64,000 nucleotides of DNA from QWQI01 sp964608915 (GTDB lineage: Bacteria > Planctomycetota > Planctomycetia > Isosphaerales > Isosphaeraceae), in NCBI GenBank assembly GCA_964608915.1, contig CAZSQA010000006.1, forward strand, positions 62,001 to 126,000, read 5' to 3'. A program made the translations under genes and the position numbers. The notes under the pieces were generated by a model. That model was not told the DNA's origin. It was given only the letters and a program-made list of their open reading frames with translations, and ran no database searches. Shown here in pieces: positions 42,837-52,572 of the stretch (its first letter is position 1; every line of letters starts with the position of its first letter).

Positions 42837-43841
42837 ATGAGTCGCAGATTCGTCAATGAGTTGAACAACGGTGACAGTGTGGACGACGTGTTTCTGGTCG
42901 TTCAGAAACAAACCCGGGCCAACCGGCAAGGGAATCATTATCTTTTTCTCGAGCTGCGTGATCGAACCGGGTCGATCGACGCGAGGCTCTGGAACGTGCC
43001 GGAAAACACCCCTTTCGGATTTTCGGAAGGCGATTACGTCCGGGCACGGGGCAAGGTGCAACTGTTCCAGGGTGCACTGCAGATGATCATGACCCATGTC
43101 GAGCATCACAATGGGCAGGGGGTCGATGCCGCCGATTTCATCCCGCAGTCTCTGGTCAATCCTGTTCTGCTGCTCAAGCAATTGCGGGAATTGATCTTCC
43201 GGATCGAAAACGTTCATCTCAAAGCGCTTTGCGACACGCTTCTGATGGACGACGCGCTCGTCACGAAGCTGATGGCCGCACCGGCAGGGATCAAGAACCA
43301 CCATGCGTATCATGGCGGATTGCTTGAGCACATCGTCACGCTCATGCAGGTGTCTCAGTCGATCATTCCGTTCTATCCGATTCTGGACCACGACCTGATC
43401 ATGGTCGGAATCCTGTTGCACGACCTGGGCAAGGTCGACGAACTGGCCTATGACAGGGCCTATTCCTACACGGACGAAGGCCAGCTCATCGGTCACCTCG
43501 TTATGGGTGTCGAATTGCTCAGTGCCAAAATCGTCGAAGCCGAGAAACTTACGGACGAACCTTTCCCGCAGGAACTTGCGCTGCGGCTCAAACACATGAT
43601 CGTCAGCCATCACGGCACACTGGAATTCGGTTCGCCGAAAGTTCCGATGACTCCGGAGGCTCTGTTCCTGCACCACATCGATAACCTCGATGCCAAGATC
43701 CACGCGATCACGAAGGAACTCGAAGATCATCCGCACCGTGACAGCACCTGGACCCCGTATCAGAACAGTCTGAACCGAAGGCTGTTCAAGGGAGCCGGTG
43801 CGAAAGCGCTGGGATATCCGGAGCCGGATGAAGAAGTCTGA
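42837..43841 (+). CDS. yhaM: 3'-5' exoribonuclease, YhaM family (OB-fold plus HD domain)
   Basis: A 334-residue enzyme with an N-terminal OB fold (YLFLELRDRTGSIDARLWN, about 35-53) and an HD-type phosphohydrolase domain: the metal residues are in NHHAYHGGLLEHIV and ILLHDLGKVDEL, with a distal MIVSHHG and FLHHIDNLDAK. This is the YhaM/CBF1 architecture that degrades RNA or single-stranded DNA from the 3' end. It is best known from Firmicutes. It lies 136 bp upstream of rnr on the same strand, pairing two 3'-5' exonucleases. Confidence 0.9.
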   Translation: MSRRFVNELNNGDSVDDVFLVVQKQTRANRQGNHYLFLELRDRTGSIDARLWNVPENTPFGFSEGDYVRARGKVQLFQGALQMIMTHVEHHNGQGVDAADFIPQSLVNPVLLLKQLRELIFRIENVHLKALCDTLLMDDALVTKLMAAPAGIKNHHAYHGGLLEHIVTLMQVSQSIIPFYPILDHDLIMVGILLHDLGKVDELAYDRAYSYTDEGQLIGHLVMGVELLSAKIVEAEKLTDEPFPQELALRLKHMIVSHHGTLEFGSPKVPMTPEALFLHHIDNLDAKIHAITKELEDHPHRDSTWTPYQNSLNRRLFKGAGAKALGYPEPDEEV

Positions 43842-43977
43842 GCCTCGTGAAGCCTTGCAGAAATCAGGGTTTGCGTCATGCCCGGCCAGGCCGGATTGAC
43901 GCCTTCGAATCCTCAGAGCCTGCCGAACACCCCCGGCCGAACGCAAAGGAAACTCGCCAGCAGGGCGAAGCTCGATC

Positions 43978-46524
43978 ATGACCGAACTGCCGCAGGATTC
44001 TGAATTTGACGAAACCGCCGGTCCCTCTGGCCGCACGGATGACGATACGCCGGAAGAATCGAATCCGGAAGAATCGAATCCGGACATACCCGCGGCCTCC
44101 GATGTGCCGGATTTGTGGCGGCGTATCCGTGACGAATTGAAGTCCTGTACAGCACAGGGGTTGACGATCAAGGCTCTTGCCCGTCGACTCGAACTCGATT
44201 CCGAAGGAGCGATCACACTCCGGCGCAAGATCAAGCAGTGGCTCAAGTCAGGGCGCCTGCTGACCGTCGGCAACAAGCTCGTTTCCTTGCCTTCCAGGTT
44301 GCCTGAGAAAACGATCCCCGGAAAACGCTCAGAGAAGTCCGAAAACAGCTCTGAAAACCTGATTCGCGGCATCTTCAAACGCCATCCTCGCGGCTTCGGA
44401 TTCGTCCGCCCGATCGATAAACTCGGTTCAGGGACAAGAGCTTTCGACCTTTTCCTGCCGCCCGATGAAGCGGGCGATGCCGCGACTGGCGACGAAGTCC
44501 TCGTACGCAGGGTTTCCTCGCGCCGAACCGGTCGCCCTTTGGCATCAGGCAGCGAATCGACCGAAGCCAGGCTTGTCAAAATTCTCAAACGGTCGGCTGG
44601 CCAGTTCGTCGGAACCTTCTATCAGGAAAGAGGTAAGAGCTGGGTTCGCATCGATGGCGGCCAGTTCGCCGATCCGCTCGAACTTGGTGACCCGGGTGCA
44701 AAGCGGGTGCGTGAAGGTGACAAAATCGCCGTCGAGATCACGCGCTACCCCTCTGCCGATCGTCGCGGTTCCGCCGTGATCGTCGCGGTTCTTGGCCGGC
44801 ACGGCGAGCCGGGCGTGGAAACGCAGATGATCCTGCACGCCTATGAACTGAACCCGGAGTTTCCGGAAGAAGTTCAGGCGGAAGCACGTGCCCAGGCACG
44901 GCTCTTCGAAGCGACACTGGCGGCCGCGAAATTCGAAGGCCGCAAGGACTTCCGTGACGAAGCCACTGTCACGATCGACCCCGTGAACGCCCGGGATTTC
45001 GACGACGCGATCAGCCTGGAACGCAATTCGGAAGGGCACTGGCGGTTGCTCGTGCACGTGGCGGACGTTTCGGCCTTCGTCGAGCCGGGTAGCGTGCTCG
45101 ATTCCGAAGCTCGCAAGCGCGGCAACTCGGTCTATCTTCCCGACCTGGTCGTGCCGATGCTGCCTGAGGTGATTTCGAACAGCCTGGCGAGTCTACAGGC
45201 GGGTGAACCGCGTCTCTCAGTGACGGTCGAAATCCACTTCGCCCCCGATGGAGTCGTGACTTCTTCGCAGGTCCACCGGTCGGTCATTCTGGTCGATCAC
45301 CGGTTCACTTATGAGCAAGCGTTTCAAGTCATGATGACCGCGCCGGAAGCGCAGGTCGAAGGTCAGGACCTGAGCGACGAACTGCGCCGGTTGGTTGAGC
45401 GCATGCACAAGCTGGCCATGATCTTGCGTGAACGAAGGTTCCGCCGTGGCGCGCTGGAACTGAACCTGCCCGAGATCGCTCTGACGCTGGACGATGACGG
45501 GCACGCGCAAGCCGCCCAGCTCGTCGCGCACGACGCCAGCCACCAGGTGATCGAAGAATTCATGCTGGCCGCCAACGAAGCGGTCGCGCGGCGCATCGGC
45601 GAAGCCGAAGTCCCATTCATTCGCCGCGCTCACCCCGATCCGGATCCCCTAAAGCTCAAAGCCTTTGCCGTGTTCGCCGAAGAGGTCGGCTTTCACCTTG
45701 CCGATCCGGAAAGCCGGTTCGAATTGCAGAAACTGCTGAAAGAGACCGACGGCCGGCCCGAGCAGCATGCGATTCACTATGCGCTGTTGCGAAGCCTGAA
45801 ACAGGCGACCTACACGCCCGAGGAAATTGGCCACTACGCACTGGCCAGCAAGGATTACTGCCATTTCACGAGCCCTATCCGGCGCTACCCCGACCTGGTT
45901 TCCCACAGGCAGGTGCTGGATCTGATCCGGGGCAAGCGGCCGTTCTCGGACTTCGACGAACTGCTGGCTATCGGTGAGGATTGCACCCGAACAGAACGCA
46001 AAGCCGCCGCGGCCGAACGCGAACTCGTCAAACTCAAAATTCTGCTTCATCTTCAGGATCACGTCGGCGAAGTCTTCGATGCGATCATCACCGGCGTCGA
46101 GGAATACGGATTCTTCGCGCAACTGGTTCAATGGCCGATTGACGGCCTGGTGCGGCTCGAGCGTCTGGGCGCCGATTCGCTGTGGTATTTCGAGGAAGCC
46201 AGCCGCTCTCTTCTTGCGAAAAGGGGCGGGAAACGCTATCGACTGGGTGATCGAGTCAGCCTTCGGATCATCGATGTCGACGTCGAAGGCCGCGACCTGC
46301 ATATGGCGCCGGCGGATTTTCCGTGGACTTCCTCGATGGTCGTCACGCGAAGCAACACGCCGGTCGAAGGTGGCAGGCCAGGGGCTCGCAAGCCGGTCGA
46401 TGCCGATTCCGGTCCGAATCGAAAACGAATCACAGGAGCGCGAGGCAAGCCAGTTCCCCCAGCTCGCAAGGGGCCATCACAAGGGCGAATTCGCGGCGGC
46501 AAAAAGTCTCGCAAACGCCGTTGA
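43978..46524 (+). CDS. rnr: Ribonuclease R
   Basis: An 848-residue RNB-family exoribonuclease that degrades structured RNA processively from the 3' end. In order: an acidic N-terminus with repeated PEESNPEESN, a winged-helix domain (about 42-105), two cold-shock OB folds, the RNB catalytic domain with NARDFDDAISLE at about 336-347 (the metal-binding aspartates), SPIRRYPDLV near 640, an S1 domain (GEVFDAIITGVEEYGFF, about 695-770) and a Lys/Arg/Gly-rich tail ending RGGKKSRKRR. All catalytic features are intact. The basic tail is typical of RNase R rather than RNase II. Confidence 0.95.
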   Translation: MTELPQDSEFDETAGPSGRTDDDTPEESNPEESNPDIPAASDVPDLWRRIRDELKSCTAQGLTIKALARRLELDSEGAITLRRKIKQWLKSGRLLTVGNKLVSLPSRLPEKTIPGKRSEKSENSSENLIRGIFKRHPRGFGFVRPIDKLGSGTRAFDLFLPPDEAGDAATGDEVLVRRVSSRRTGRPLASGSESTEARLVKILKRSAGQFVGTFYQERGKSWVRIDGGQFADPLELGDPGAKRVREGDKIAVEITRYPSADRRGSAVIVAVLGRHGEPGVETQMILHAYELNPEFPEEVQAEARAQARLFEATLAAAKFEGRKDFRDEATVTIDPVNARDFDDAISLERNSEGHWRLLVHVADVSAFVEPGSVLDSEARKRGNSVYLPDLVVPMLPEVISNSLASLQAGEPRLSVTVEIHFAPDGVVTSSQVHRSVILVDHRFTYEQAFQVMMTAPEAQVEGQDLSDELRRLVERMHKLAMILRERRFRRGALELNLPEIALTLDDDGHAQAAQLVAHDASHQVIEEFMLAANEAVARRIGEAEVPFIRRAHPDPDPLKLKAFAVFAEEVGFHLADPESRFELQKLLKETDGRPEQHAIHYALLRSLKQATYTPEEIGHYALASKDYCHFTSPIRRYPDLVSHRQVLDLIRGKRPFSDFDELLAIGEDCTRTERKAAAAERELVKLKILLHLQDHVGEVFDAIITGVEEYGFFAQLVQWPIDGLVRLERLGADSLWYFEEASRSLLAKRGGKRYRLGDRVSLRIIDVDVEGRDLHMAPADFPWTSSMVVTRSNTPVEGGRPGARKPVDADSGPNRKRITGARGKPVPPARKGPSQGRIRGGKKSRKRR

Positions 46525-46587
46525 TATCAAGGTCCTGTGTCGTTCAGAGCAGTCTGAGTTCGAGCGACTCACAGGATGACTGTAGGT

Positions 46588-47373
46588 TCAAGCAGTGCAG
46601 TGGGCAGATTTGCGGCGAGTTCGTCCGTAAACGACTGCAGCGGCGGCTGTTGCGATGATCAGCCCTGTGATTCCCGTTTCCGGTACGGACGTGATCAGCC
46701 GAATGCTCCCGAAGTCGACCGTCGCGGCTGCGCTGGTCGTATTGTCACCGACGAAGAAATAGTTCGAAAGGGTATACGGGGCCGAGCCGAAAGCCGCGTA
46801 GCTGCGAGTCTGCCCGGTCAGGATTTGCGTGTCGTTGGCGAAGAGGTAATACGACGAATCCTTGATCAGAAGCCGATAATCCACGGAAGCCGCCGTCGTC
46901 ACGAAATTCGTCGACTCGCCTTTGGTGAACAAGGGGTCGGACTTCTGGGCCCAGATCTCGTTGGACCAGAAACCGATTTCGATTCCTTTGTTGTCTGAGC
47001 CGAGGAGGATCATACTGGTGCCGGCACGATTGTCTGACGTGTGCGACTCCGTGATCATCTGCATCGACCAGTCGATAGCGAAGCCGTCCGTGCTCGAAAG
47101 TGAAGGGAACGCCGGGTTTTTGAACGAGTTCAGAATCGGAATCGTATTCGACCAGCCCGCCTGAGCCGCCAGGTCCGTCGCAAGTCTCGTGCCCGAAGTG
47201 CCGAGCGATGTCTGGGTCGCCGAACCTGCTGCAGCGTAAAACAACCAGGACTGGTTACCGGGCAAAGTGCCCAGAGCTGCGTCGTAAAGCACGAATTCGG
47301 TGGCCAGAGACTGACCGATGCCGCCGAAGCGGAGAATCAGGGCAAAGAGGCATACGCGAAATGCAATTTTCAT
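46588..47373 (-). CDS. Secreted protein with a variant PEP-CTERM-like tail (VPETG)
   Basis: From the ATG at 47373 this is a 261-residue protein with a clear signal peptide (IAFRVCLFALILRFGGIGQSLA). The body is beta-rich: FVLYDAALGTLPGNQSWLF and FAIDWSMQMITESHTSDNRAGTSMIL recall choice-of-anchor or concanavalin-like domains. The tail has SVPETGITGLIIATAAAAVVYGRTRRK, the architecture of PEP-CTERM, but the motif is VPETG with Thr in place of the second Pro. The start codon has no good ribosome site, so the exact N-terminus is uncertain. It is convergent with rnr. Confidence 0.75.
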   Translation of the reverse strand: MKIAFRVCLFALILRFGGIGQSLATEFVLYDAALGTLPGNQSWLFYAAAGSATQTSLGTSGTRLATDLAAQAGWSNTIPILNSFKNPAFPSLSSTDGFAIDWSMQMITESHTSDNRAGTSMILLGSDNKGIEIGFWSNEIWAQKSDPLFTKGESTNFVTTAASVDYRLLIKDSSYYLFANDTQILTGQTRSYAAFGSAPYTLSNYFFVGDNTTSAAATVDFGSIRLITSVPETGITGLIIATAAAAVVYGRTRRKSAHCTA

Positions 47374-47562
47374 GAAACGCACTCGGAAGGAATCGGATCC
47401 GGAATCGTCCATTCGTCAGCATCGACAGATGCCGCCCGAACACTTGAGCGAATTCCTTCTCTTTACGTAATGACGAACCCCGACCGCTTCTGTGACAGTC
47501 ACTCGTCATGAGAATCGGGCAGCCATCAAGGCGATTCGAATTCAATGGTGCGTTCCCACGCT

Positions 47563-48273
47563 TCAGAACATCATGACGTCTCGAAGACGATCGTTTTCGG
47601 CTCGCGCGACGGAAAATGCATCGGCTAAACGGCTTTCGAGCAGTTTCAGTGCCTCTTCTTCTGTCAGGTCCTGAAAATCCTGAGGCTGGATCGGCAGGGC
47701 ATACTCGACGTAGATCGGATAGCTGCCGGGACAAGGGCGATGGCGTGGCCAGGCTTCGAACGCGCCCGATATTCCGGCGCAAGCGATCGTAGCGCTCGAT
47801 CTGCGTGCGATATTGGCGACGCCGGACTTGATCGGCAGCAGATTGCCGTCGGAGGTTCGTGTCCCTTCCGGGAACATGCCGACCATCGATTCGTATCGAA
47901 GTCGGCGCAGAGTTTCCTTAATTCCGCTCGCAGCGCCGCCGCCTCGCTGGATCGCAAAACCGCCGAGGTTACGGATCAACCAGCCAAGTCCGGGAATGAA
48001 CAAACCCGAACGGGCCATAAAGTCGATATTGCGGGGTTGAGAAATGCCCAGAACGATGACGTCGTAATAACTGGCGTGGTTCGCCATCAGCAAGGCTTTG
48101 CCCTGCATGGGGATGCGGTCACGGCCTCTTGCCCTGATGCCGCAGACGACGACCATCGTCGTCAGCAGCATGGACCGGAATGCCCAATAAAGCCATTTCG
48201 AAAACCAGGGCCGTCGTTCGAACGGGGTGTCGAATATACTGGATTCGGACACTTTCGGGTCGCTGGCGGTCAT
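47563..48273 (-). CDS. plsC: 1-acyl-sn-glycerol-3-phosphate acyltransferase PlsC-like
   Basis: A 236-residue membrane-associated acyltransferase for phospholipid synthesis. The catalytic NHASYYD (HX4D) is followed by block II FMARSGLF, block III FPEGTRTSDG and block IV IPIKSG-like (LLPIKSGVANIARRS). One hydrophobic segment near the N-terminus (RSMLLTTMVVVCGI) anchors it. Its start overlaps the stop of the cytidylate kinase gene by 4 bp. The cmk-plsC pairing is a common lipid and nucleotide gene neighbourhood in bacteria. Confidence 0.9.
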   Translation of the reverse strand: MTASDPKVSESSIFDTPFERRPWFSKWLYWAFRSMLLTTMVVVCGIRARGRDRIPMQGKALLMANHASYYDVIVLGISQPRNIDFMARSGLFIPGLGWLIRNLGGFAIQRGGGAASGIKETLRRLRYESMVGMFPEGTRTSDGNLLPIKSGVANIARRSSATIACAGISGAFEAWPRHRPCPGSYPIYVEYALPIQPQDFQDLTEEEALKLLESRLADAFSVARAENDRLRDVMMF

Positions 48274-48953
48274 AGAGTCGAATCCAGGTGGGGAAGGATG
48301 ACCTGGGTCATTTCCTCAAGAACGTCATCCAGCGATTTGCCGCTCGAATCGATCAGTCTGGCGTCTTCCGCCGGCCGCATCGGCGCGATCGTTCGTGTGC
48401 GGTCTTCCTGGTCGCGCCGCCGCTGATCGGCCAGAATTTCATCGTACTCGATCTCATGACCTTTGGCGATCAGCTCTCGATATCGCCTCATGGCACGCTC
48501 TTCGTCCGAAGCATCCAGGAAAAACTTCACGAGTGCGTCAGGGAAAACGATAGTGCCCTGATCTCGACCTTCGGTGACGAGATCGGCGAATTCCGCCGCG
48601 GCTCGCTGCCAGTGAACGAGCCGTTCCCGAACTCCGGGATTGTTCGCCGCGTATCGTGCAGACCGCGTGACGCGAGGTTCGCGAATTTCGGCACTTACGT
48701 CCCGCTCGCCGACGAACACGCGGCCGCCGGCGAACCTGGGCTGCAGCGTTTCCGCGATCTCGACCAGAAAACGATCGTCCTGAAGGTCGATTTCGGCTTC
48801 GAGGGCCACGAGCGTCACGACACGATACATCGCGCCCGTGTCGAGAAATGACCAGCCGAGCCGATCGGCGAGCCTTCGGGCAACCGTCGATTTCCCGGCC
48901 CCGGCCGGACCGTCGATCGTCACGACTTTTCGCATCGTCATCGCCTGGAACAT
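48270..48953 (-). CDS. cmk: Cytidylate kinase
   Basis: A 227-residue (d)CMP kinase. The P-loop is IDGPAGAGKSTVARRLADRL near the N-terminus, the CMP-binding site is FLDTGAMYRVV, and the LID region has GRDQGTIVFPDALVKFFLDAS with DEERAMRRYREL. In place of the common GRDIGTVV the sequence reads GRDQGTIV. In-frame ATGs at 48953, 48941 and 48935 are all possible starts and none has a strong ribosome site, so the first few residues are uncertain. It overlaps plsC by 4 bp. Confidence 0.93.
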   Translation of the reverse strand: MFQAMTMRKVVTIDGPAGAGKSTVARRLADRLGWSFLDTGAMYRVVTLVALEAEIDLQDDRFLVEIAETLQPRFAGGRVFVGERDVSAEIREPRVTRSARYAANNPGVRERLVHWQRAAAEFADLVTEGRDQGTIVFPDALVKFFLDASDEERAMRRYRELIAKGHEIEYDEILADQRRRDQEDRTRTIAPMRPAEDARLIDSSGKSLDDVLEEMTQVILPHLDSTL

Positions 48954-48998
48954 CCCGGCGGCAGCGGACCGGGCGAAAGGGCCCGGCCGAAAACGGAT

Positions 48999-49493
48999 TC
49001 ACTCATGGGAATCGGTCCAGGAACGGTCGCCGGAATGGTCGTCGAAGCCGGCGCCCGCACCCGCGACCAGGGGGCGTCGTTCGTCGAAGTCACCGCCCGA
49101 GCGATGCCAGAAGAGGATTTCGGGTTCGTCCGGAATCCAGCACAGATCGACATCCTGGCCGTCGATGGAACCAGGGAAATCGCAATGGCCGACCGGTGTT
49201 CGAGTATGCAGACCGAGGCGGTTCAACTCGTGGCGAAACGCGTCCAGCTTTTCCTGCTCCGAGGCCAGTTCGCGGCGAAATCCTTCGATCTCGTCCGAGA
49301 ATTCGCTGTCCGCCGAGGCGCCTTTTTTGCTCTTCGACCGCCCCAGCCGTTCCAGGCGATGCGTCAACTGCTCGACCAGGGCATTCTGGGCGACCAGGTC
49401 TTTCGCGATCGCCCGGACCAGCGGCAACATCCTGTTAGCCTGTTCCACGGTAAACCGCTCGGGAACGCCGGACTTGTGAGCTGGGGAGTTCAT
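48999..49493 (-). CDS. DUF2203 family protein
   Basis: The ATG at 49493 has GAGGAGG 9 bases upstream. The 164-residue protein begins with a hydrophilic segment and then FTVEQANRMLPLVRAIAKDLVAQ, a long coiled-coil helix (EGFRRELASEQEKLDAFRHELNRLGL) and a beta C-terminus with GHCDFPGSIDGQDVDLCWIPDEPEILFWHR, the DUF2203 signature. The function of this family is unknown. It lies 45 bp before cmk in the same direction and is probably co-transcribed with cmk and plsC. Confidence 0.85.
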   Translation of the reverse strand: MNSPAHKSGVPERFTVEQANRMLPLVRAIAKDLVAQNALVEQLTHRLERLGRSKSKKGASADSEFSDEIEGFRRELASEQEKLDAFRHELNRLGLHTRTPVGHCDFPGSIDGQDVDLCWIPDEPEILFWHRSGGDFDERRPLVAGAGAGFDDHSGDRSWTDSHE

Positions 49494-49649
49494 GATCGTG
49501 AGCCTCCTCAAGGCGATCACGGGAACTCGCGGTCGAAAATCGACGCGATCCGAGTTTCCCGACTGTCGGCCTGTAATGAATTCTAGAGCCCTGTGCCGCA
49601 TCACGACAAGTCGCGCGGACTCAGGTGACGAATGGACTGGAACTGTCGG

Positions 49650-51380
49650 CTAGAGGGTAGGGGGCTTTCGCTCGATTTGATCCAATATATCCCTCAATCC
49701 GAAAACGTTCAACACGTCCTTCGGCTCAAGCCCGGCCCGCCGCGCGATGCCGACACCATAAAACACGTCGTCCAGACCCGCGATCGAGTGGGCGTCCGGA
49801 TTGATGGATATCATCACTCCGCAACGTTTTGCGAACTTCGTTCCGTCCGTGTCGAGGTCGAGTCTGTACGGGCTCGCATTGATCTCGATCATCGTTCCGG
49901 TGCGGGCACAAGCACGGATGACGGCCTCCAGATCGACGTCGTAACCTGGACGGGCCAGAAGAAGCCGGCCGGTCGGGTGGCCGAGCATCGTCACGTACGG
50001 ATTTTCCGCCGCACGGGTCAATCGAGCGGTCTGTGCCGCTCGGTCCTGCCCGAAACTCGAATGGATGCTCGCGACGACATAATCGAATCGGCTGAGAATC
50101 TCGTCCGGATAGTCCAGCGAACCGTCCGCCAGGATGTCGCACTCGATACCTTTGAAAAGCCGGAATTTTTCGCCGAACGAAGCGTTCAGGGCGTCGATCT
50201 CGGCCCATTGCTTTTGCAGTTTTTCGACGCTCAAGCCCCCGGCATAAGCGGCCGACCGGCTGTGGTCCGCGATGCCCAGGTATTCCCATCCCCGGTCCAT
50301 CGCGGCCTGTGCCATCTGCTTCAGGGTGTTCGCACCGTCACTGTAGTCGGTATGGCAATGAAAAGTGCCGCGCAAATTGCCCAGTTCGATCAGTTTCGGT
50401 ATTTCGCCGGCCTCCGCCAGAGCGAATTCGCCGGTGTCCTCACGCATTTCAGGTGGAACGTACTCCAGTCCGAGTGCCTTGTAGATTTCGACTTCGTCAC
50501 GGCATGGCGATGGAGTACCGTCTTCGGCGACCAGGCCGTATTCGCTCAACTTCAGCCCTAGCGATATGGCCCGTTTACGCATCGCGATGTTATGGGCTTT
50601 GGAGCCGGTAAAGTAATTGAGGGCGAAGGGAAACTGGGCGTCGCTCACGGCCCTGATATCGCACTGCGCTCCTTCGGAAAGCCGCACGCTCAGCTTGGTG
50701 TCGCCATGTGCAATCACGGCGACGACTTCCGGGCGATCCGCCAAAGTGTCCAGTACGCGTCGCGGGTGGTCGGTCGCGACGAGGATGTCCAGGTCGCCGA
50801 TCGTCTCGGCCCGGCGTCTCAGGCTGCCGCAAATGCTGGCCCTGATGACTTCAGGGTGTTGCGCCGCGGCGGCGAGCATCGGTTCCGCGAGCCGCAAGGC
50901 AGTGCTTTGAAGCATTCGGCTGCCGGCTTTGTCAAGGAATTCCAGGCCCTCCAGGATTTTGGCCTGAGTTTTCGCACCGAAGCCCTTGATTTCGGCGATC
51001 GCACCCGTTTCTGCCGCTTTTTTCAAATCCGCGACACCGCTAATGCCTAAGGATTCGCGAAGAGCCTTGACCTTTTTCGCACCCATCCCCGGAATTCGCA
51101 ACAGATCGAGAAGTCCCGGCGGAACTTCGCGTCGAAGCGATTCGAACTCCGTGCAATGGCCACTTGTGGCCAGTTGGGCGATCTTGGCGAATGTCGAAGC
51201 GCCAATCCCCGGCAGTTCCGTCAGGCTTCCGTCGGCGACCAGTGCCGACACATCGCCGACGACTCCTCTGAGAGTATCCGCCGCATTATGATAAGCCCTG
51301 CATTTGAAAGGGTTTTCGCCCTTGATTTCGAGGAGGCTGCCCATGTCGTCGAGAATATCGGCGATCTGCTCGGTGCGCAT
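49650..51380 (-). CDS. polX: DNA polymerase/3'-5' exonuclease PolX
   Basis: A 576-residue family X DNA polymerase for base-excision repair. From the ATG at 51380 (MRTEQIADILDDMGSLLEIKGENPFKCRAY) it has helix-hairpin-helix motifs, the polymerase nucleotidyltransferase domain (about 90-330, with GSLRRRAETIGDLDILVA carrying the catalytic Asp pair), and a C-terminal PHP domain (about 340-576). The PHP metal residues are seen in FHCHTDYSDG, IADHSRSA and INPDAHSI, which should give 3'-5' exonuclease activity. The length is the family norm. Confidence 0.94.
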   Translation of the reverse strand: MRTEQIADILDDMGSLLEIKGENPFKCRAYHNAADTLRGVVGDVSALVADGSLTELPGIGASTFAKIAQLATSGHCTEFESLRREVPPGLLDLLRIPGMGAKKVKALRESLGISGVADLKKAAETGAIAEIKGFGAKTQAKILEGLEFLDKAGSRMLQSTALRLAEPMLAAAAQHPEVIRASICGSLRRRAETIGDLDILVATDHPRRVLDTLADRPEVVAVIAHGDTKLSVRLSEGAQCDIRAVSDAQFPFALNYFTGSKAHNIAMRKRAISLGLKLSEYGLVAEDGTPSPCRDEVEIYKALGLEYVPPEMREDTGEFALAEAGEIPKLIELGNLRGTFHCHTDYSDGANTLKQMAQAAMDRGWEYLGIADHSRSAAYAGGLSVEKLQKQWAEIDALNASFGEKFRLFKGIECDILADGSLDYPDEILSRFDYVVASIHSSFGQDRAAQTARLTRAAENPYVTMLGHPTGRLLLARPGYDVDLEAVIRACARTGTMIEINASPYRLDLDTDGTKFAKRCGVMISINPDAHSIAGLDDVFYGVGIARRAGLEPKDVLNVFGLRDILDQIERKPPTL

Positions 51381-51635
51381 CGCAACGTCTTTTCTTGATT
51401 GGCTTTCAGGCGGACCAGGGGGATGCCGGATCCGATGCCGGAAAATCCCTGCGACAGTCACGACCCAGACGATCGACGATCTTCGCAGAATCCTTTCAAG
51501 TTTCGAAGTCGATACGTTCGATAAAAAAGGATGTCCAAAGGGGGAGTCCTTCGAACGGATTTCGACACTGGCCCAGGGACGGGCTGGACCTCCCGCCGGA
51601 TTCTGCGAATTCGATGAGTTCGAAAGGCCCTGGCA

Positions 51636-52298
51636 ATGACGCTCATGTCGAAGAAATGTTTGGTCTTCGCCGGTTTAGCCATCGCAGCGTCCAGCTTAGT
51701 CACGGAGTCTTCCGCAGCACCGATTCGAGCCGGAGTTTTACGCAATCGCAGCGTAACTCCACGCCAGAGATCTCTTTCACGAATTCAGGCGAATCGTGCC
51801 CTTCGGCACGCCATGATTTCCGGAACGTCGACATCCGCCCAGTCGCTTCAGGGGCTCAAAGGTGCTTCCCTGATTTCGTCGGCGGCATTGACGCTCGATG
51901 CTTCGTCGGCGGCGTCCGCCAAGTCCGTGTCAGCGACCTCATCGCCGACGCTTCATCAGGTCTGGGAAGCCCTGGCCCCTACGATGCGTTATGCAAGCCT
52001 GCTCGAACCCGATCCGAATACAGGGCTCTTGCCAGATACGGCTTTCGTCGCCGATCTCCTTGAGCGCCGAGCGGTCAATCAGGCGAGATTCGATACGTAT
52101 CACCCGCAAATATCGCAACTTCTGGATTATGATACGACCATCCGTAACGAGGGTACGCCGTCGGGGCTGAATCCTGCGGGCAAGCCTTCCAATCCGAATC
52201 CTCAAGTCGTCATACCCGAACCGTCCACCATTTTGATCGCCATCGGACTCGTCGGATTCGTCGCCTGGAGCCGCCGCAAAGGTAACGATTCCGCTTGA
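51636..52298 (+). CDS. PEP-CTERM sorting-domain protein, low-complexity body
   Basis: A 220-residue protein starting at 51636, with GAAAGG 8 bases upstream (a second ATG lies 9 bp on). The signal peptide is CLVFAGLAIAASSLVTES. The body is mostly helical or disordered and rich in Ser, Ala and Thr, without a recognised domain. The tail has the PEP-CTERM layout: VIPEPSTILIAIGLVGFVAW then SRRKGNDSA. No cysteine cluster or catalytic motif is seen. It is probably a surface or matrix protein processed by an exosortase. Confidence 0.83.
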   Translation: MTLMSKKCLVFAGLAIAASSLVTESSAAPIRAGVLRNRSVTPRQRSLSRIQANRALRHAMISGTSTSAQSLQGLKGASLISSAALTLDASSAASAKSVSATSSPTLHQVWEALAPTMRYASLLEPDPNTGLLPDTAFVADLLERRAVNQARFDTYHPQISQLLDYDTTIRNEGTPSGLNPAGKPSNPNPQVVIPEPSTILIAIGLVGFVAWSRRKGNDSA

Positions 52299-52572
52299 AG
52301 TCGACAAAGCAACGTAATTCGTTTGGGACGCGATTGACCCTGAGGTGCACTGGCGGATCCTGGGCCGCCCGGACGATGTGCCAGTCGTACGATTTCCCGA
52401 TTCGCGCGAAAACGCTAGAATGCGAATGCGGCAGGAATCGTCCTTGAATTCGTGTCGTCGAACGATTCGGCAATCTGGCCGATTCGTCCGGGATACGGTG
52501 TGGGTTCCGCGATGCGAATCTTTGCGATCTACGTAGTTCAGGGACTGCAACTCAACTGGGGATACCTCGGGC

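Noticed and set aside
42798..44588. 596-codon minus-strand frame
   Set aside because: Antisense to YhaM and RNase R; no motifs.
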